From Prochlorococcus marinus XMU1419 (lineage in GTDB: Bacteria; Cyanobacteriota; Cyanobacteriia; PCC-6307; Cyanobiaceae), in the NCBI RefSeq assembly GCF_017695955.1, contig NZ_JAAORO010000002.1, positions 248,001-312,000 of the forward strand: 64,000 nt of DNA. The letters are read 5' to 3'. Both the position numbers and the translations under genes were made by a program. Shown piece after piece: positions 8,167 through 15,817 of the stretch (positions are counted from its first letter, which is position 1; the number at the start of each line of letters is the position of its first letter). The notes below the pieces were generated by a model. It saw nothing but the letters and a program-made list of their open reading frames with translations, was not told the origin of the DNA and searched no databases.

Positions 8167-8342
8167 AATTTACTGTTAATCGATTTTGACCATTCCTTGT
8201 GCTTATTATCTAGATCTGAGATTAACTGTTTTTGATAAGTAAATTTGAGTTGATTTTCGTTAAGTGATTTTCTTGTGATAATCATCTCGTTAGAGAAAAA
8301 ATTAGGAGATTTTGAACTACTAATATTTTTTTTGACTTCCAT
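8163..8342 (-). CDS. Polar micro-protein (59 aa), unknown
   Basis: Begins MEVKKNISSSKSPNFFSNEM and ends DLDNKHKEWSKSINSKF. It is hydrophilic, without a signal or membrane segment. Its 3' end overlaps the preceding convergent micro-protein by 4 bases. Composition and codon use match neighbours; the family is not recognised. Confidence 0.5.
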   Translation of the reverse strand: MEVKKNISSSKSPNFFSNEMIITRKSLNENQLKFTYQKQLISDLDNKHKEWSKSINSKF

Positions 8343-8368
8343 ATTATGAATTCATCTATTTTTTTTAT

Positions 8369-8446
8369 ATGACTAAAAAGGTTATAAGCTCAATATTTTT
8401 ATATTCTTTTTATATTTCCTTCATATGTGTTTTAGCAGGTTTGTAA
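8369..8446 (+). CDS. Possible hydrophobic peptide (25 aa)
   Basis: MTKKVISSIFLYSFYISFICV is a positive start followed by one hydrophobic helix, as in many membrane micro-proteins of this lineage. It is too short to be sure of from sequence alone. Confidence 0.3.
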   Translation: MTKKVISSIFLYSFYISFICVLAGL

Positions 8447-8503
8447 AAAATATTAGTTTATTAAATAATAAAAGCTATATTTAAACAAAATATATGTTTT
8501 ATC

Positions 8504-8677
8504 ATGAATTTAAAGGAGAGAGGGATTACTGTTGGAGATTTACTAATAATACTAATAATAATAATCACTTCTACAATATTAATTAAATCATTTAGCAAGG
8601 ATAAGAAAACAACACTTAATTATAGTAATCAAGAGCAAGTTTCTTATAAGAATAATTACTATCAAAAATTTATTTGA
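8504..8677 (+). CDS. Membrane micro-protein (57 aa), unknown
   Basis: MNLKERGITVGDLLIILIII leads into a single membrane helix (about residues 11-27), followed by a polar Lys/Asn/Gln-rich tail. Single-pass topology with a soluble C-terminus is likely. The family is not recognised. Confidence 0.6.
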   Translation: MNLKERGITVGDLLIILIIIITSTILIKSFSKDKKTTLNYSNQEQVSYKNNYYQKFI

Positions 8678-8787
8678 ATAGCTTATATAAATTATTTATA
8701 AAACTCTTAATTAATTCAATTAACTATTAGGTATCTCTTATGTAAATTTCAAGAATACATAATTATCAAGCAATGAGTTTATGTATT

Positions 8788-8964
8788 TTAAATATTTTGA
8801 TGAAATGATTTAGAACTTTCCCATTTCAAGTTATCCTTTAAATCATTGATATCATTTGATATTGAAACTAAATTCACCATTTGAAGAATTTGACTTTTAT
8901 TTAGCCTATTAATAATAATAAGTTTATTAAGCATTTCTAAAACAGATTTATCATTAATATTCAT
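8788..8964 (-). CDS. Helical micro-protein (58 aa), unknown
   Basis: Begins MNINDKSVLEMLNKLIIINR and ends KWESSKSFHQNI. It is amphipathic and helical with no membrane segment. The in-frame length without stops in such AT-rich DNA and the coherent helix pattern support coding. Unknown function. Confidence 0.5.
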   Translation of the reverse strand: MNINDKSVLEMLNKLIIINRLNKSQILQMVNLVSISNDINDLKDNLKWESSKSFHQNI

Positions 8965-9039
8965 TGTTTGTACAAAAAACTATGATCCTTCAATTTAAAT
9001 ATTTTATTTTATAATCCTAAAAATTTCATATTGTATTTT

Positions 9040-9153
9040 ATGTTAAATATAAAAAATATTTATAAAATGATCAAAAATAAAACTTTTACTTATAAGAAAA
9101 TATCTAAAGCTCACTTTCTTATAAATTCGTTTATCGTAAAAAGAAAAAAATGA
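9040..9153 (+). CDS. Possible basic micro-protein (37 aa)
   Basis: MLNIKNIYKMIKNKTFTYKK is very Lys-rich. Its TGA overlaps the ATG of the next gene (ATGA), the usual sign of coupling here, but Lys/Asn-rich ORFs also arise by chance in AT-rich DNA. Confidence 0.3.
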   Translation: MLNIKNIYKMIKNKTFTYKKISKAHFLINSFIVKRKK

Positions 9154-9320
9154 AAAAAAACTCCAATAAAGAATACCTTAACAGAGATGAAGTTAATGAA
9201 ATGATTGAATCAGCTTTAAGGAGACATAATAGAAGATCTACAATAATATCAAGCGTACTTGGCTGGATTCTAATAGGAGGTTATTCTTTTGGACTTTTTC
9301 AAGCAGTTCAAAATGTCTAA
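9150..9320 (+). CDS. Micro-protein with C-terminal membrane helix (56 aa)
   Basis: A charged N-terminal half (MKKNSNKEYLNRDEVNEMIE, then RRHNRRS) precedes a membrane helix (about residues 32-49, SSVLGWILIGGYSFGLF). The soluble part faces the cytoplasm by the positive-inside rule. Family not recognised, but the layout is convincing. Confidence 0.65.
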   Translation: MKKNSNKEYLNRDEVNEMIESALRRHNRRSTIISSVLGWILIGGYSFGLFQAVQNV

Positions 9321-9379
9321 TTAATTTTTTAAAGTAATACTTGCAAGATGATAAATTAATATAAGACTAGGTATTTATT

Positions 9380-9601
9380 ATGAGGGAATATATTGAGGCA
9401 AATCTCACAGTTATAAGAAAATATTTAAAAAAACGAAAAAAGTATACATCAAAATTAAATAATGCTTCGATAATGGAAGAATTTAAAGAATGGAGCAAAG
9501 ATCCATTACCTGAGACAGAATCAATTTGGACTTTACCTGACTTAACGAGAAATGAAAGACTAAAAAATTTTTGTCGTTCAATTAAAAAGGAAATAAGATA
9601 A
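9380..9601 (+). CDS. Conserved-looking soluble small protein (73 aa), unknown
   Basis: Charged helical protein beginning MREYIEANLTVIRKYLKKRK, with a Trp/Pro-rich centre (EWSKDPLPETESIWTLPDL) and a basic C-terminus. There are no membrane segments. I cannot name the family. It converges with the next gene, 5 bases apart. Confidence 0.65.
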   Translation: MREYIEANLTVIRKYLKKRKKYTSKLNNASIMEEFKEWSKDPLPETESIWTLPDLTRNERLKNFCRSIKKEIR

Positions 9602-9605
9602 GTTT

Positions 9606-9764
9606 TTAACTACCTAGTTGTATATGATTTACCTTTAAGTAAAAATAACCCGCAAATCCAACTATATTCAAAATTACTACGAAAATCCAAGCTCCAATTG
9701 GCTGATTAGAATCAATTTTTTTTATTTTAACTTTTTCCTTTAGTCTTTCAATATATTTAGCCAT
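9606..9764 (-). CDS. Membrane micro-protein (52 aa), unknown
   Basis: MAKYIERLKEKVKIKKIDSN is basic and is followed by a membrane helix (about residues 22-44, including GAWIFVVILNIVGFAGYFYL). Single-pass, N-terminus inside. Unknown function. Confidence 0.6.
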   Translation of the reverse strand: MAKYIERLKEKVKIKKIDSNQPIGAWIFVVILNIVGFAGYFYLKVNHIQLGS

Positions 9765-9842
9765 ATTTAAAAATATTAAAAAGAGTATATCTAATTATAG
9801 AGAATCAAATTTTAAGGAATCTTAAATAAAATAAAATTTCTT

Positions 9843-9968
9843 TTAATTCGAATTTTTATTGTCAAGCCTGTTAATGGGATATTTAATTAACTCCTTTTTG
9901 AGATTTTTTAAAAGTTTATTGTGATTAAAAATTGTAAATTTCCTAGTAAAGGAATAGTTCCATTTCAT
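9843..9968 (-). CDS. Possible basic micro-protein (41 aa)
   Basis: MKWNYSFTRKFTIFNHNKLL followed by a Lys/Asn-rich tail with KYPINRLDN. It lies divergent to the peroxiredoxin promoter. The pattern is more protein-like than random, but nothing else supports it. Confidence 0.35.
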   Translation of the reverse strand: MKWNYSFTRKFTIFNHNKLLKNLKKELIKYPINRLDNKNSN

Positions 9969-9984
9969 TGAATTTAAAAAAAAC

Positions 9985-10036
9985 TTGCTAATTCATTATT
10001 AATAAAATTATAATACTCATTACGGTCATTCAGACC
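9985..10036 (+). promoter_or_regulatory. Promoter and hairpin leader of the peroxiredoxin gene
   Basis: TTGCTA (9985-9990) and a perfect TATAAT (10009-10014) are separated by 18 bases. Just downstream, near the expected transcription start, GGTC ATTCA GACC (10024-10036) is a short inverted repeat that could be an operator or a 5' hairpin. The start codon follows at 10068. Confidence 0.55.
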
Positions 10037-10067
10037 ATACATAATTTAAATAAGGACAAATTTTTTC

Positions 10068-10652
10068 ATGAGCTTAAGAGTTGGCCAAGAAGCACCAGAC
10101 TTTAGTGCTACAGCAGTATATGATCAAGAGTTTAAGGAGATTACACTTTCAGGTCTAAGAGGTAAATGGGTTGTTCTATTCTTTTACCCACTAGATTTTA
10201 CATTTGTATGTCCAACTGAAATCACTGCATTTAGTGATAGATACCAAGATTTCTCGGAACTTAATACGGAAATACTTGGGGTATCAGTAGATAGCAAACA
10301 CTGTCATTTGGCTTGGATACAAACCCCAAGAAATGAAGGTGGTATAGGTGATATTAACTATCCGTTAGTTTCTGACTTAAAAAGAGAAATTTGCCAGGCG
10401 TACAATGTTCTCAATGATGATGGAGAGGCTGATAGAGGTTTATTTCTTATCAATCCCGAAGGAGTAGTAATGCATACGACTGTTAACAAGGCTCCTGTAG
10501 GTAGAAATGTTGATGAAACGCTAAGGATTCTTCAAGGCTATCAATACGTTGCGGCAAACCCCGATGAAGTATGTCCAGCAAACTGGACCCCCGGGGAGAA
10601 AACAATGTTAGAGGACCCCAAAGGTAGTAAGGAATATTTTTCTGCGCTATAG
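10068..10652 (+). CDS. 2-Cys peroxiredoxin (thioredoxin peroxidase)
   Basis: Reduces hydrogen peroxide and organic peroxides using thioredoxin-type donors in the cytoplasm. The peroxidatic Cys48 sits in [12 protein letters not shown] and the resolving Cys169 in DEVCPANW; the 194-residue length and C-terminal GSKEYF tail are those of typical 2-Cys enzymes of cyanobacteria and plastids (BAS1/AhpC group). [10 protein letters not shown] segment near residue 91 resembles the GGLG motif of over-oxidation-sensitive forms, while the C-terminal YF pair is intact, so sensitivity to over-oxidation is plausible. It is preceded by a good promoter and followed by a strong hairpin terminator. Confidence 0.95.
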   Translation: MSLRVGQEAPDFSATAVYDQEFKEITLSGLRGKWVVLFFYPLDFTFVCPTEITAFSDRYQDFSELNTEILGVSVDSKHCHLAWIQTPRNEGGIGDINYPLVSDLKREICQAYNVLNDDGEADRGLFLINPEGVVMHTTVNKAPVGRNVDETLRILQGYQYVAANPDEVCPANWTPGEKTMLEDPKGSKEYFSAL

Positions 10653-10667
10653 AAGAATTAGAAACAT

Positions 10668-11420
10668 TTAAGTAAGTATTGAGTAGTAAATAATTATAAA
10701 AAAATAAAAAACAAATATATTCAAAAAGGGGATAACATCTCCTTTTTGTGGTTTGGGCACAATCCAATCGCTCAAATTAGTTTTATATGATAAGAAGGCC
10801 CACGTATAAAAAGAAATTTCTATGGCGACTAGGATAAAAACATTAATTAAATTTAAGTCATTTAAACCAAAATATCTATAAATATGAAACTGATCGTCAA
10901 CACTAATATTATTAATTTGAAGATGCCAAAGATAGAGAGAAATCAAAATAAAATTTACCAATATTATTTTTTTTAATAGAAACCTAGATTTCTTAAAAAT
11001 TAATAGGATAGAAATTAAAAATATTAAAAAACTTAACTGTGGAATATCCGGTTTTGGTACATTAATTCCTTCAAGAAATAAATTTAATATAAGATCAAAA
11101 TTTATATATAAATAATCAGCTATTAAGAAAGAGAGAAATATTAAATTTATTGCTACTAAGAATAACAATCTTTTTCCTTTAATTATTTTTACACTATGGA
11201 TTTTATTCTTAGTAAAACTATAGTATGTATAATTTTTTAAAGAGTTTATATACACCAAAGATGGACATATTGCACCGCTCAAATAGTAAAGGATTGAATA
11301 AAAGGAAATATCATTAATATTGAGTGAATACAAATTAAACCATTGTTTTTGTACAAATGGAAGAATAAGTAAAAATGAAAGTGTAACTAATAAATTCGTT
11401 GTATTGTTTTTAATTATCAA
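10668..11420 (-). CDS. Polytopic membrane protein, unknown
   Basis: A 250-residue hydrophobic protein with about six to seven membrane helices and few polar loops (KPDIPQLS, LSDWIVPKPQKG). No conserved motif was recognised. The start is a TTG at 11420. It lies 32 bases downstream of the FtsH-like gene in the same direction, so the two may be co-transcribed. The last codons overlap a terminator hairpin for the convergent peroxiredoxin gene. Confidence 0.7.
   Translation of the reverse strand: MIIKNNTTNLLVTLSFLLILPFVQKQWFNLYSLNINDISFYSILYYLSGAICPSLVYINSLKNYTYYSFTKNKIHSVKIIKGKRLLFLVAINLIFLSFLIADYLYINFDLILNLFLEGINVPKPDIPQLSFLIFLISILLIFKKSRFLLKKIILVNFILISLYLWHLQINNISVDDQFHIYRYFGLNDLNLINVFILVAIEISFYTWAFLSYKTNLSDWIVPKPQKGDVIPFLNIFVFYFFIIIYYSILT
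10723..10747 (+). terminator. Rho-independent terminator of the peroxiredoxin gene
   Basis: AAAAAGG and CCTTTTT with inner GAT/ATC pairs form a long hairpin around the loop AAC, ending in five T residues. It lies 70 bases after the peroxiredoxin stop, inside the 3' coding end of the opposing membrane-protein gene, and its symmetry means it could act in both directions. Confidence 0.6.
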
Positions 11421-11452
11421 GAAAATATTTTTTTTAATTTAAAGCAATTAAA

Positions 11453-13207
11453 TCAAACTTTCAACAATTTAGAAGTTGTTAATTTAAAAACTTTTTTATC
11501 TATAGTTTCTTGATTTAAAAGTATATCAACTAATTTATCTAGTAAGACTCTATTTTTTTTCAATATTTTTATTGAATTATTTAACGAAATTTTAGAAATA
11601 TTTATGATTTCATTATCTATTCTAGAACTGGTATTTTCTGCTATGAGAGGCTTTCTTCTAAATAACCCATCTCCTAAATACATTTCATTATTATTAGAAT
11701 CCATCGAAATTGGACCAATAATTGAAAATCCATATTTTGTAACCATTTCCCTTACGATATTTGTCGCATAGGAGATATCATTTATTGAGCATTGTGTGAT
11801 TTCACCTTCACCAAAAACTATCGTTTCTGCTGCTCTTCCAGCTAAAGCAATTTCAATTTTTGAAAATAATAATTTTTTAGAAATCAATCCACTAGAAATT
11901 ACATCTTCGTCAGGGCATATTTTTGTATAACCTCCTATAGATCCAGATCTAGGTAAAATCGTAATTTTATCAACTGAATCAATTCCATTTCTCACAGCAG
12001 AAACAATTGCTCTACCTACTTCGTTATAAGCAATAATTTTTTTCATATTAGGAGAAGTTATTAATGAGCTTCTCAGGCCAATAGTGATTTTATCAAGAGC
12101 ATTTTCTATATGAAGATCACTGATTAATTTAGATTCGTCTCTTGCACAGTGAATGGCACTCTCGTTCATCAAGTTTGCAAGATCTGCTCCCGAAAATCCA
12201 ACTGTTCTAGAAGCCCAATATCCTAAGTTAACTTCGCTTGAAAGTGGTTTGGAAAGTGAGTGAACTGAAAGAATTTTTTTTCTTCCATCTAAATCTGGAA
12301 GCATTACTTCAATTTTCCTATCAAATCTACCTGGTCTTAATAATGCTGCATCCAAAATATCTGGTCTATTTGTTGCTGCTAAAACAATAATCCCAGAATT
12401 ATCAGCAAAACCATCTAATTCAGTTAGAAGCTGATTAAGGGTTTGTTCTCTTTCATCATTTCCACCTCCGATCCCAGACCCTCTTTGCCTACCAATGGAA
12501 TCAATTTCATCAATGAAAATGATACAAGGAGATTTTTCCTTAGCCTTAGAGAACAGATCACGAACTCGGCTTGCTCCAACCCCAACAAAAAGTTCTACAA
12601 ACTCTGATGCCGATATTGAGAGAAAAGGCACTCCTGATTCACCAGCGATTGCTTTAGCTAATAATGTTTTACCTGTTCCTGGTGGGCCTATTAGAAGAAC
12701 TCCCTTAGGGACTTTTGCTCCAAGATTTTCTAATTTCTTTGGTTCTTTCAAAAATGTTATTACCTCTTTTAATTCCTCAGCGGCTTCAGGGACGCCAGCT
12801 ACATCATCGAATCTCGTTTCTACATCATCAATAGTTACAAATTTAGCTTGATTTTTGGTAAAACCAAAAGCTCTGGAAGCCAATTTTGATGTACTCCTCA
12901 AGATTAAGACTATAGCTAATATAAAAATCAGGAAAAGACTTATTGAAGCAAATGAATTAGCAGCTGAGGCTTCTTTTCTACTATTGTTAATAGTTAGATC
13001 TACCTTATTTTCAGTAGCCTTTTCAAGGATTAATTGATCGTTATAAAGGATAGGTATTTTAAATTTTTCGCCATTTTTATACAGAACATCAATTTCTCTC
13101 TGCCTTGGATAGAAAAATATTGATTCTATTTTTCCCGTCTCTATATCTTCTAGAAGATCCGAATAACTCGATTTAGAATCTGAATATGAGAATTTTGATC
13201 TAAACAC
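11453..13207 (-). CDS. FtsH-like AAA+ protein lacking the protease zinc site (FtsHi-type)
   Basis: An FtsH family membrane ATPase of 584 residues. Its AAA domain looks fully active: Walker A GPPGTGKT (174-181), Walker B FIDEID (231-236), the [11 protein letters not shown] pore segment and an RPGRFDR arginine region. The peptidase domain is present, but the zinc motif HExGH is replaced by NEVGR (N395, E396, R399), so both histidine ligands are gone; the distal aspartate (D477) remains. Only one membrane helix (about 85-103) is visible: the usual first one is missing, and a stop three codons before the GTG start excludes an extension. It is likely an unfoldase or a partner of active FtsH proteins in thylakoids, similar in concept to plant FtsHi. 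That role is inferred. Confidence 0.92.
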   Translation of the reverse strand: MFRSKFSYSDSKSSYSDLLEDIETGKIESIFFYPRQREIDVLYKNGEKFKIPILYNDQLILEKATENKVDLTINNSRKEASAANSFASISLFLIFILAIVLILRSTSKLASRAFGFTKNQAKFVTIDDVETRFDDVAGVPEAAEELKEVITFLKEPKKLENLGAKVPKGVLLIGPPGTGKTLLAKAIAGESGVPFLSISASEFVELFVGVGASRVRDLFSKAKEKSPCIIFIDEIDSIGRQRGSGIGGGNDEREQTLNQLLTELDGFADNSGIIVLAATNRPDILDAALLRPGRFDRKIEVMLPDLDGRKKILSVHSLSKPLSSEVNLGYWASRTVGFSGADLANLMNESAIHCARDESKLISDLHIENALDKITIGLRSSLITSPNMKKIIAYNEVGRAIVSAVRNGIDSVDKITILPRSGSIGGYTKICPDEDVISSGLISKKLLFSKIEIALAGRAAETIVFGEGEITQCSINDISYATNIVREMVTKYGFSIIGPISMDSNNNEMYLGDGLFRRKPLIAENTSSRIDNEIINISKISLNNSIKILKKNRVLLDKLVDILLNQETIDKKVFKLTTSKLLKV

Positions 13208-13338
13208 TAATCTTTATAAGTGATTAATAAAGCATATATGCTTATTTAAAAAATTGACGTATATAAACAAAATATACTCAAAAGTTTTGGAGATAACCAG
13301 TTAAGGGTTATATTATTATATGGAAATAAAGAAACAGA

Positions 13339-13509
13339 ATGGCTGTACCAAAGAAGAAAAAATCAAAAAGCAAAAGGAACCAAAGGCATGCTGTTTGGAA
13401 AGGAAAAGCAGCAATAGCAGCTCAAAAAGCTATATCTTTAGGTAAATCAGTTTTAACTGGCAAAGCTCAAGGATTTGTTTACCCTATTGATGAAGAAGAA
13501 GAAGAGTAG
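13339..13509 (+). CDS. rpmF: 50S ribosomal protein L32
   Basis: A 56-residue protein beginning [20 protein letters not shown], which is the classical L32 N-terminus, and ending in an acidic DEEEEE tail. The zinc-binding Cys residues found in some L32 proteins are absent, giving the Cys-free form. It is divergent from the FtsH-like gene and convergent with ycf20, three bases away. Confidence 0.95.
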   Translation: MAVPKKKKSKSKRNQRHAVWKGKAAIAAQKAISLGKSVLTGKAQGFVYPIDEEEEE

Positions 13510-13512
13510 CTT

Positions 13513-13839
13513 TTAAGATCCTAATTTAAATGCTTCAAGTATAACGGCATAAATCGCACCAATTCTTAATTTATCAATTACGGTCCATAGATAAAAAAAT
13601 TTTGAACTTGCGGCAGGTTTAATTCTTATAATGATTTCAATAAAAAAAATAATTATTGGGACCATTATCAATTCATTTTTACCTTCAGATATAAATTTTG
13701 TAATAAAATTTGCGAACAAAAAATAACCTGTCAAAACAGAAATTAGACTAATAGATTTTGTTCTCCAAGTATCACTTAGAAAACCAAAAAATAAATTATT
13801 TAGCTGGTAGGTAATTCTTGAAAAATTAGTTTTTTGCAT
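13513..13839 (-). CDS. Ycf20-like membrane protein (DUF565)
   Basis: A 108-residue protein with hydrophobic segments at about residues 31-50 and 59-72 and the central TWRTKSISLISVLTGYFL stretch typical of Ycf20. Plant and algal relatives affect thermal dissipation of excess light (non-photochemical quenching). It overlaps the preceding HAD gene by 14 bases on the same strand, so the two are probably coupled. Family assignment is good; the mechanism is unknown. Confidence 0.75.
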   Translation of the reverse strand: MQKTNFSRITYQLNNLFFGFLSDTWRTKSISLISVLTGYFLFANFITKFISEGKNELIMVPIIIFFIEIIIRIKPAASSKFFYLWTVIDKLRIGAIYAVILEAFKLGS

Positions 13840-14590
13840 TACTAAAAGACACTAAATAATCACTTAGAAAGTTATAGTCAATATATGATTTTTTTAGTTT
13901 AGGTCCTTTAATTACATTTGCCACATTATTCTGATCACCAAGACTGTCTAAAATACAATCTAATTTAATATTTTCCTCAAGAACAATTGGGATATTTGAA
14001 GGAACAAAAATTGTTGGCAAGTTAGCTGCTAAGGAAGATTTCAATCCTGGATTAGAATCTTCAAAAACAATTGAGTTTTTTTTGTTTATGCCACTTAATT
14101 GAATTGCCTTTAAATATGGTAATGGATTTGGTTTCTTTAATTCAACGTCTTCGCTTGAAATAATAAACTCAAAAGGTTTGAAGCCATTAAAAAGATAATC
14201 AACAAGTAGATTGACTTGAATTCTTGAACTTGAAGTAACAATAAATTGTCTTACTTTTTTTCTATGTAATTCATTTATTAATCTAAAAACACCAGTTTTC
14301 AAACTAACGCAATTTGTTTTTATAATTTCTAAATAATGAAACTGCTTTGTTTCATGAATTTTGAGTATTAAATCTTCTGAGAAATTATCATTATTAGATT
14401 TAGCGTAATAAGCAATCCTATTTTTACCCCCATTTATCTTCAGAAGTTTTATATATGTATTAGCATCCCAATTCCAATCAATACCAAGGTCATTAAATGC
14501 ATTATTAAAAGCAGGTAAATGGGCCTCTAATTCAGTATTTGCGATGGTACCATCTAAATCCCAATAAACACCCTCCAGATAAGCCACCAA
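13826..14590 (-). CDS. HAD-superfamily phosphatase (CbbY/beta-phosphoglucomutase-like)
   Basis: A 254-residue hydrolase with HAD motif I DLDGTIANTE (about residues 11-20), motif II Ser/Thr in FIVTSSSR (about 117), and motif IV EDSNPGLKSSLAA near residue 197. An alpha-helical cap follows motif I, as in subfamily IA enzymes of the CbbY/PGM type. The substrate is not readable from sequence. Start is TTG 14590 or GTG 14587. It overlaps ycf20. Confidence 0.85.
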   Translation of the reverse strand: MVAYLEGVYWDLDGTIANTELEAHLPAFNNAFNDLGIDWNWDANTYIKLLKINGGKNRIAYYAKSNNDNFSEDLILKIHETKQFHYLEIIKTNCVSLKTGVFRLINELHRKKVRQFIVTSSSRIQVNLLVDYLFNGFKPFEFIISSEDVELKKPNPLPYLKAIQLSGINKKNSIVFEDSNPGLKSSLAANLPTIFVPSNIPIVLEENIKLDCILDSLGDQNNVANVIKGPKLKKSYIDYNFLSDYLVSFSNAKN

Positions 14591-14602
14591 AAAGAATTTC
14601 TT

Positions 14603-14680
14603 TTATTTACGGTAAAATACAAGAGCAATTATTGCTGGTCCTGCCAACGCAACTACAGCTAAAGGAATAAGTGTTGCCAT
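14603..14680 (-). CDS. Psb30 (Ycf12)-like photosystem II micro-protein
   Basis: Only 25 residues: MATLIPLAVVALAGPAIIAL followed by VFYRK. It is one membrane helix with the Leu-Ala-Gly-Pro-Ala-Ile-Ile segment and short basic tail that resemble Psb30/Ycf12 of photosystem II. It is shorter than usual (about 33 residues), and an in-frame TAA just upstream rules out extension. Other single-helix photosystem peptides are possible. Confidence 0.55.
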   Translation of the reverse strand: MATLIPLAVVALAGPAIIALVFYRK

Positions 14681-14762
14681 GATTAATTAATATGTTTTGT
14701 GATACTATTTTTACAAATAAATTACGAAACTGTACTGATACGTTACAAGATTGAATTAAATT

Positions 14763-15110
14763 ATGAAATCATGGACATGTATAGAAAATTGTGGAGCTTG
14801 TTGTAAATTCGACTTGAACGAAAGAAGCGATTTGGCTAACAAACTTAATAAAGAAGATATAGCTTTGATAAATTCGATGACAGCTAAAGACGGTTGGTGT
14901 AAAAACCTGGACAGAGAAAATAAAAAATGCTTAATTTATGACACCAGACCACATTTTTGCCGTGTAAGTGAATTTTCAACTTCATTTAAAGGATATTTGA
15001 AATCTGGTGATAAATTTTTAATAGATTGCTGTAAACAACATATTTCATCAAATTATGGATACCAAAGTAAAGAGATGAAAACTTTTAGAATTGCTGTTTC
15101 AGGAAAATGA
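14763..15110 (+). CDS. YkgJ-family Cys-cluster protein
   Basis: The N-terminal CIENCGACCKF (about residues 6-16) and later CKNLDRENKKCLIYDTRPHFC form the Cys cluster of the YkgJ/UPF0153 family, which is thought to bind iron or zinc. The length of 115 residues fits. Its last codon overlaps the ATG of the first half-size GDT1 gene (ATGA), and the neighbours are predicted cation transporters, so a link to metal handling is plausible but inferred. Confidence 0.85.
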   Translation: MKSWTCIENCGACCKFDLNERSDLANKLNKEDIALINSMTAKDGWCKNLDRENKKCLIYDTRPHFCRVSEFSTSFKGYLKSGDKFLIDCCKQHISSNYGYQSKEMKTFRIAVSGK

Positions 15111-15433
15111 ATAGTAAATTAGAAAAAAAAGAAAAAAATCTAGAAAAAAGTTTTTTTTCAATATTTATAACTACTTTTACAACAATTTTTATTGCTGAAC
15201 TTGGCGATAAAACTCAGATAGCCACATTAATGCTTTCTGCCGAATCGGGCAGGCCAATAATTGTTTTTCTTGGAAGTTCTATAGCATTAATAAGCTCTAG
15301 CATAGTTGGAGTTCTTATTGGTAAATGGGTATCAAAAAAAATATCTCCTCGCAAATTTGCTTTATCTACTGGTACTTTAATGATATTTATAAGTATATTT
15401 TTAGCTTATGAAACATTCAAAAATTATTTATAA
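15107..15433 (+). CDS. Half-size GDT1/UPF0016 cation transporter, subunit 1
   Basis: One of two adjacent single-domain members of the GDT1 (TMEM165/Mnx) family, which moves Mn2+ and Ca2+ across membranes. The signature ELGDKTQIATL lies near residue 30 in the first of three membrane helices. A Lys-rich N-terminus of about 15 residues precedes it. Full-length cyanobacterial Mnx carries two such repeats in one chain; here the second is the next gene, which begins at the base after this stop. A heterodimer in the thylakoid or plasma membrane is the simplest model. Confidence 0.85.
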   Translation: MNSKLEKKEKNLEKSFFSIFITTFTTIFIAELGDKTQIATLMLSAESGRPIIVFLGSSIALISSSIVGVLIGKWVSKKISPRKFALSTGTLMIFISIFLAYETFKNYL

Positions 15434-15745
15434 ATGGTTTTAAGTTTATTACTATCAACATTTCTTACCGTTTTCATAGCTGAATTGGGTGACAAAACTC
15501 AATTAGCTACTTTAACTATAAGTGGTACTTCAAATAAACCATTAGCAGTTTTTCTAGGATCTTCTTCAGCACTTGTTTTTGCAAGTTTACTAGGAGCTTT
15601 AACAGGTGGTTCTATTTCAAGTGTTTTACCCGAAGTAGTTCTTAAGTCAATAGCGTCCATAACATTTTTCATCATTGGTTTAAAGCTTTTTATCAACTCT
15701 TTCAACATCGAAAAAGAAGAAAAAGAAGAGAAAGAAAATAATTAG
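15434..15745 (+). CDS. Half-size GDT1/UPF0016 cation transporter, subunit 2
   Basis: A 103-residue partner of the preceding gene, with ELGDKTQLATLTISG near residue 17 and three membrane helices, ending in a very acidic/basic tail (KEEKEEKEENN). Both subunits keep the Glu-x-Gly-Asp-Lys-Thr motif, one from each of the two inverted repeats in full-length proteins. The ATG follows the upstream TAA directly. Mn2+ supply for photosystem II is a likely context, inferred from the family. Confidence 0.85.
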   Translation: MVLSLLLSTFLTVFIAELGDKTQLATLTISGTSNKPLAVFLGSSSALVFASLLGALTGGSISSVLPEVVLKSIASITFFIIGLKLFINSFNIEKEEKEEKENN

Positions 15746-15817
15746 TTTTAAGCTTTGATAATAAGGTGTCATAATGAAGGGTATAACCATAAATTAATTT
15801 ATAATTTCATTTAGATC

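Noticed and set aside
13826-14590. HAD gene as phosphoglycolate phosphatase
   Set aside because: The HAD motifs and cap type are visible but no residue pattern identifies the substrate, so the specific name was not used.
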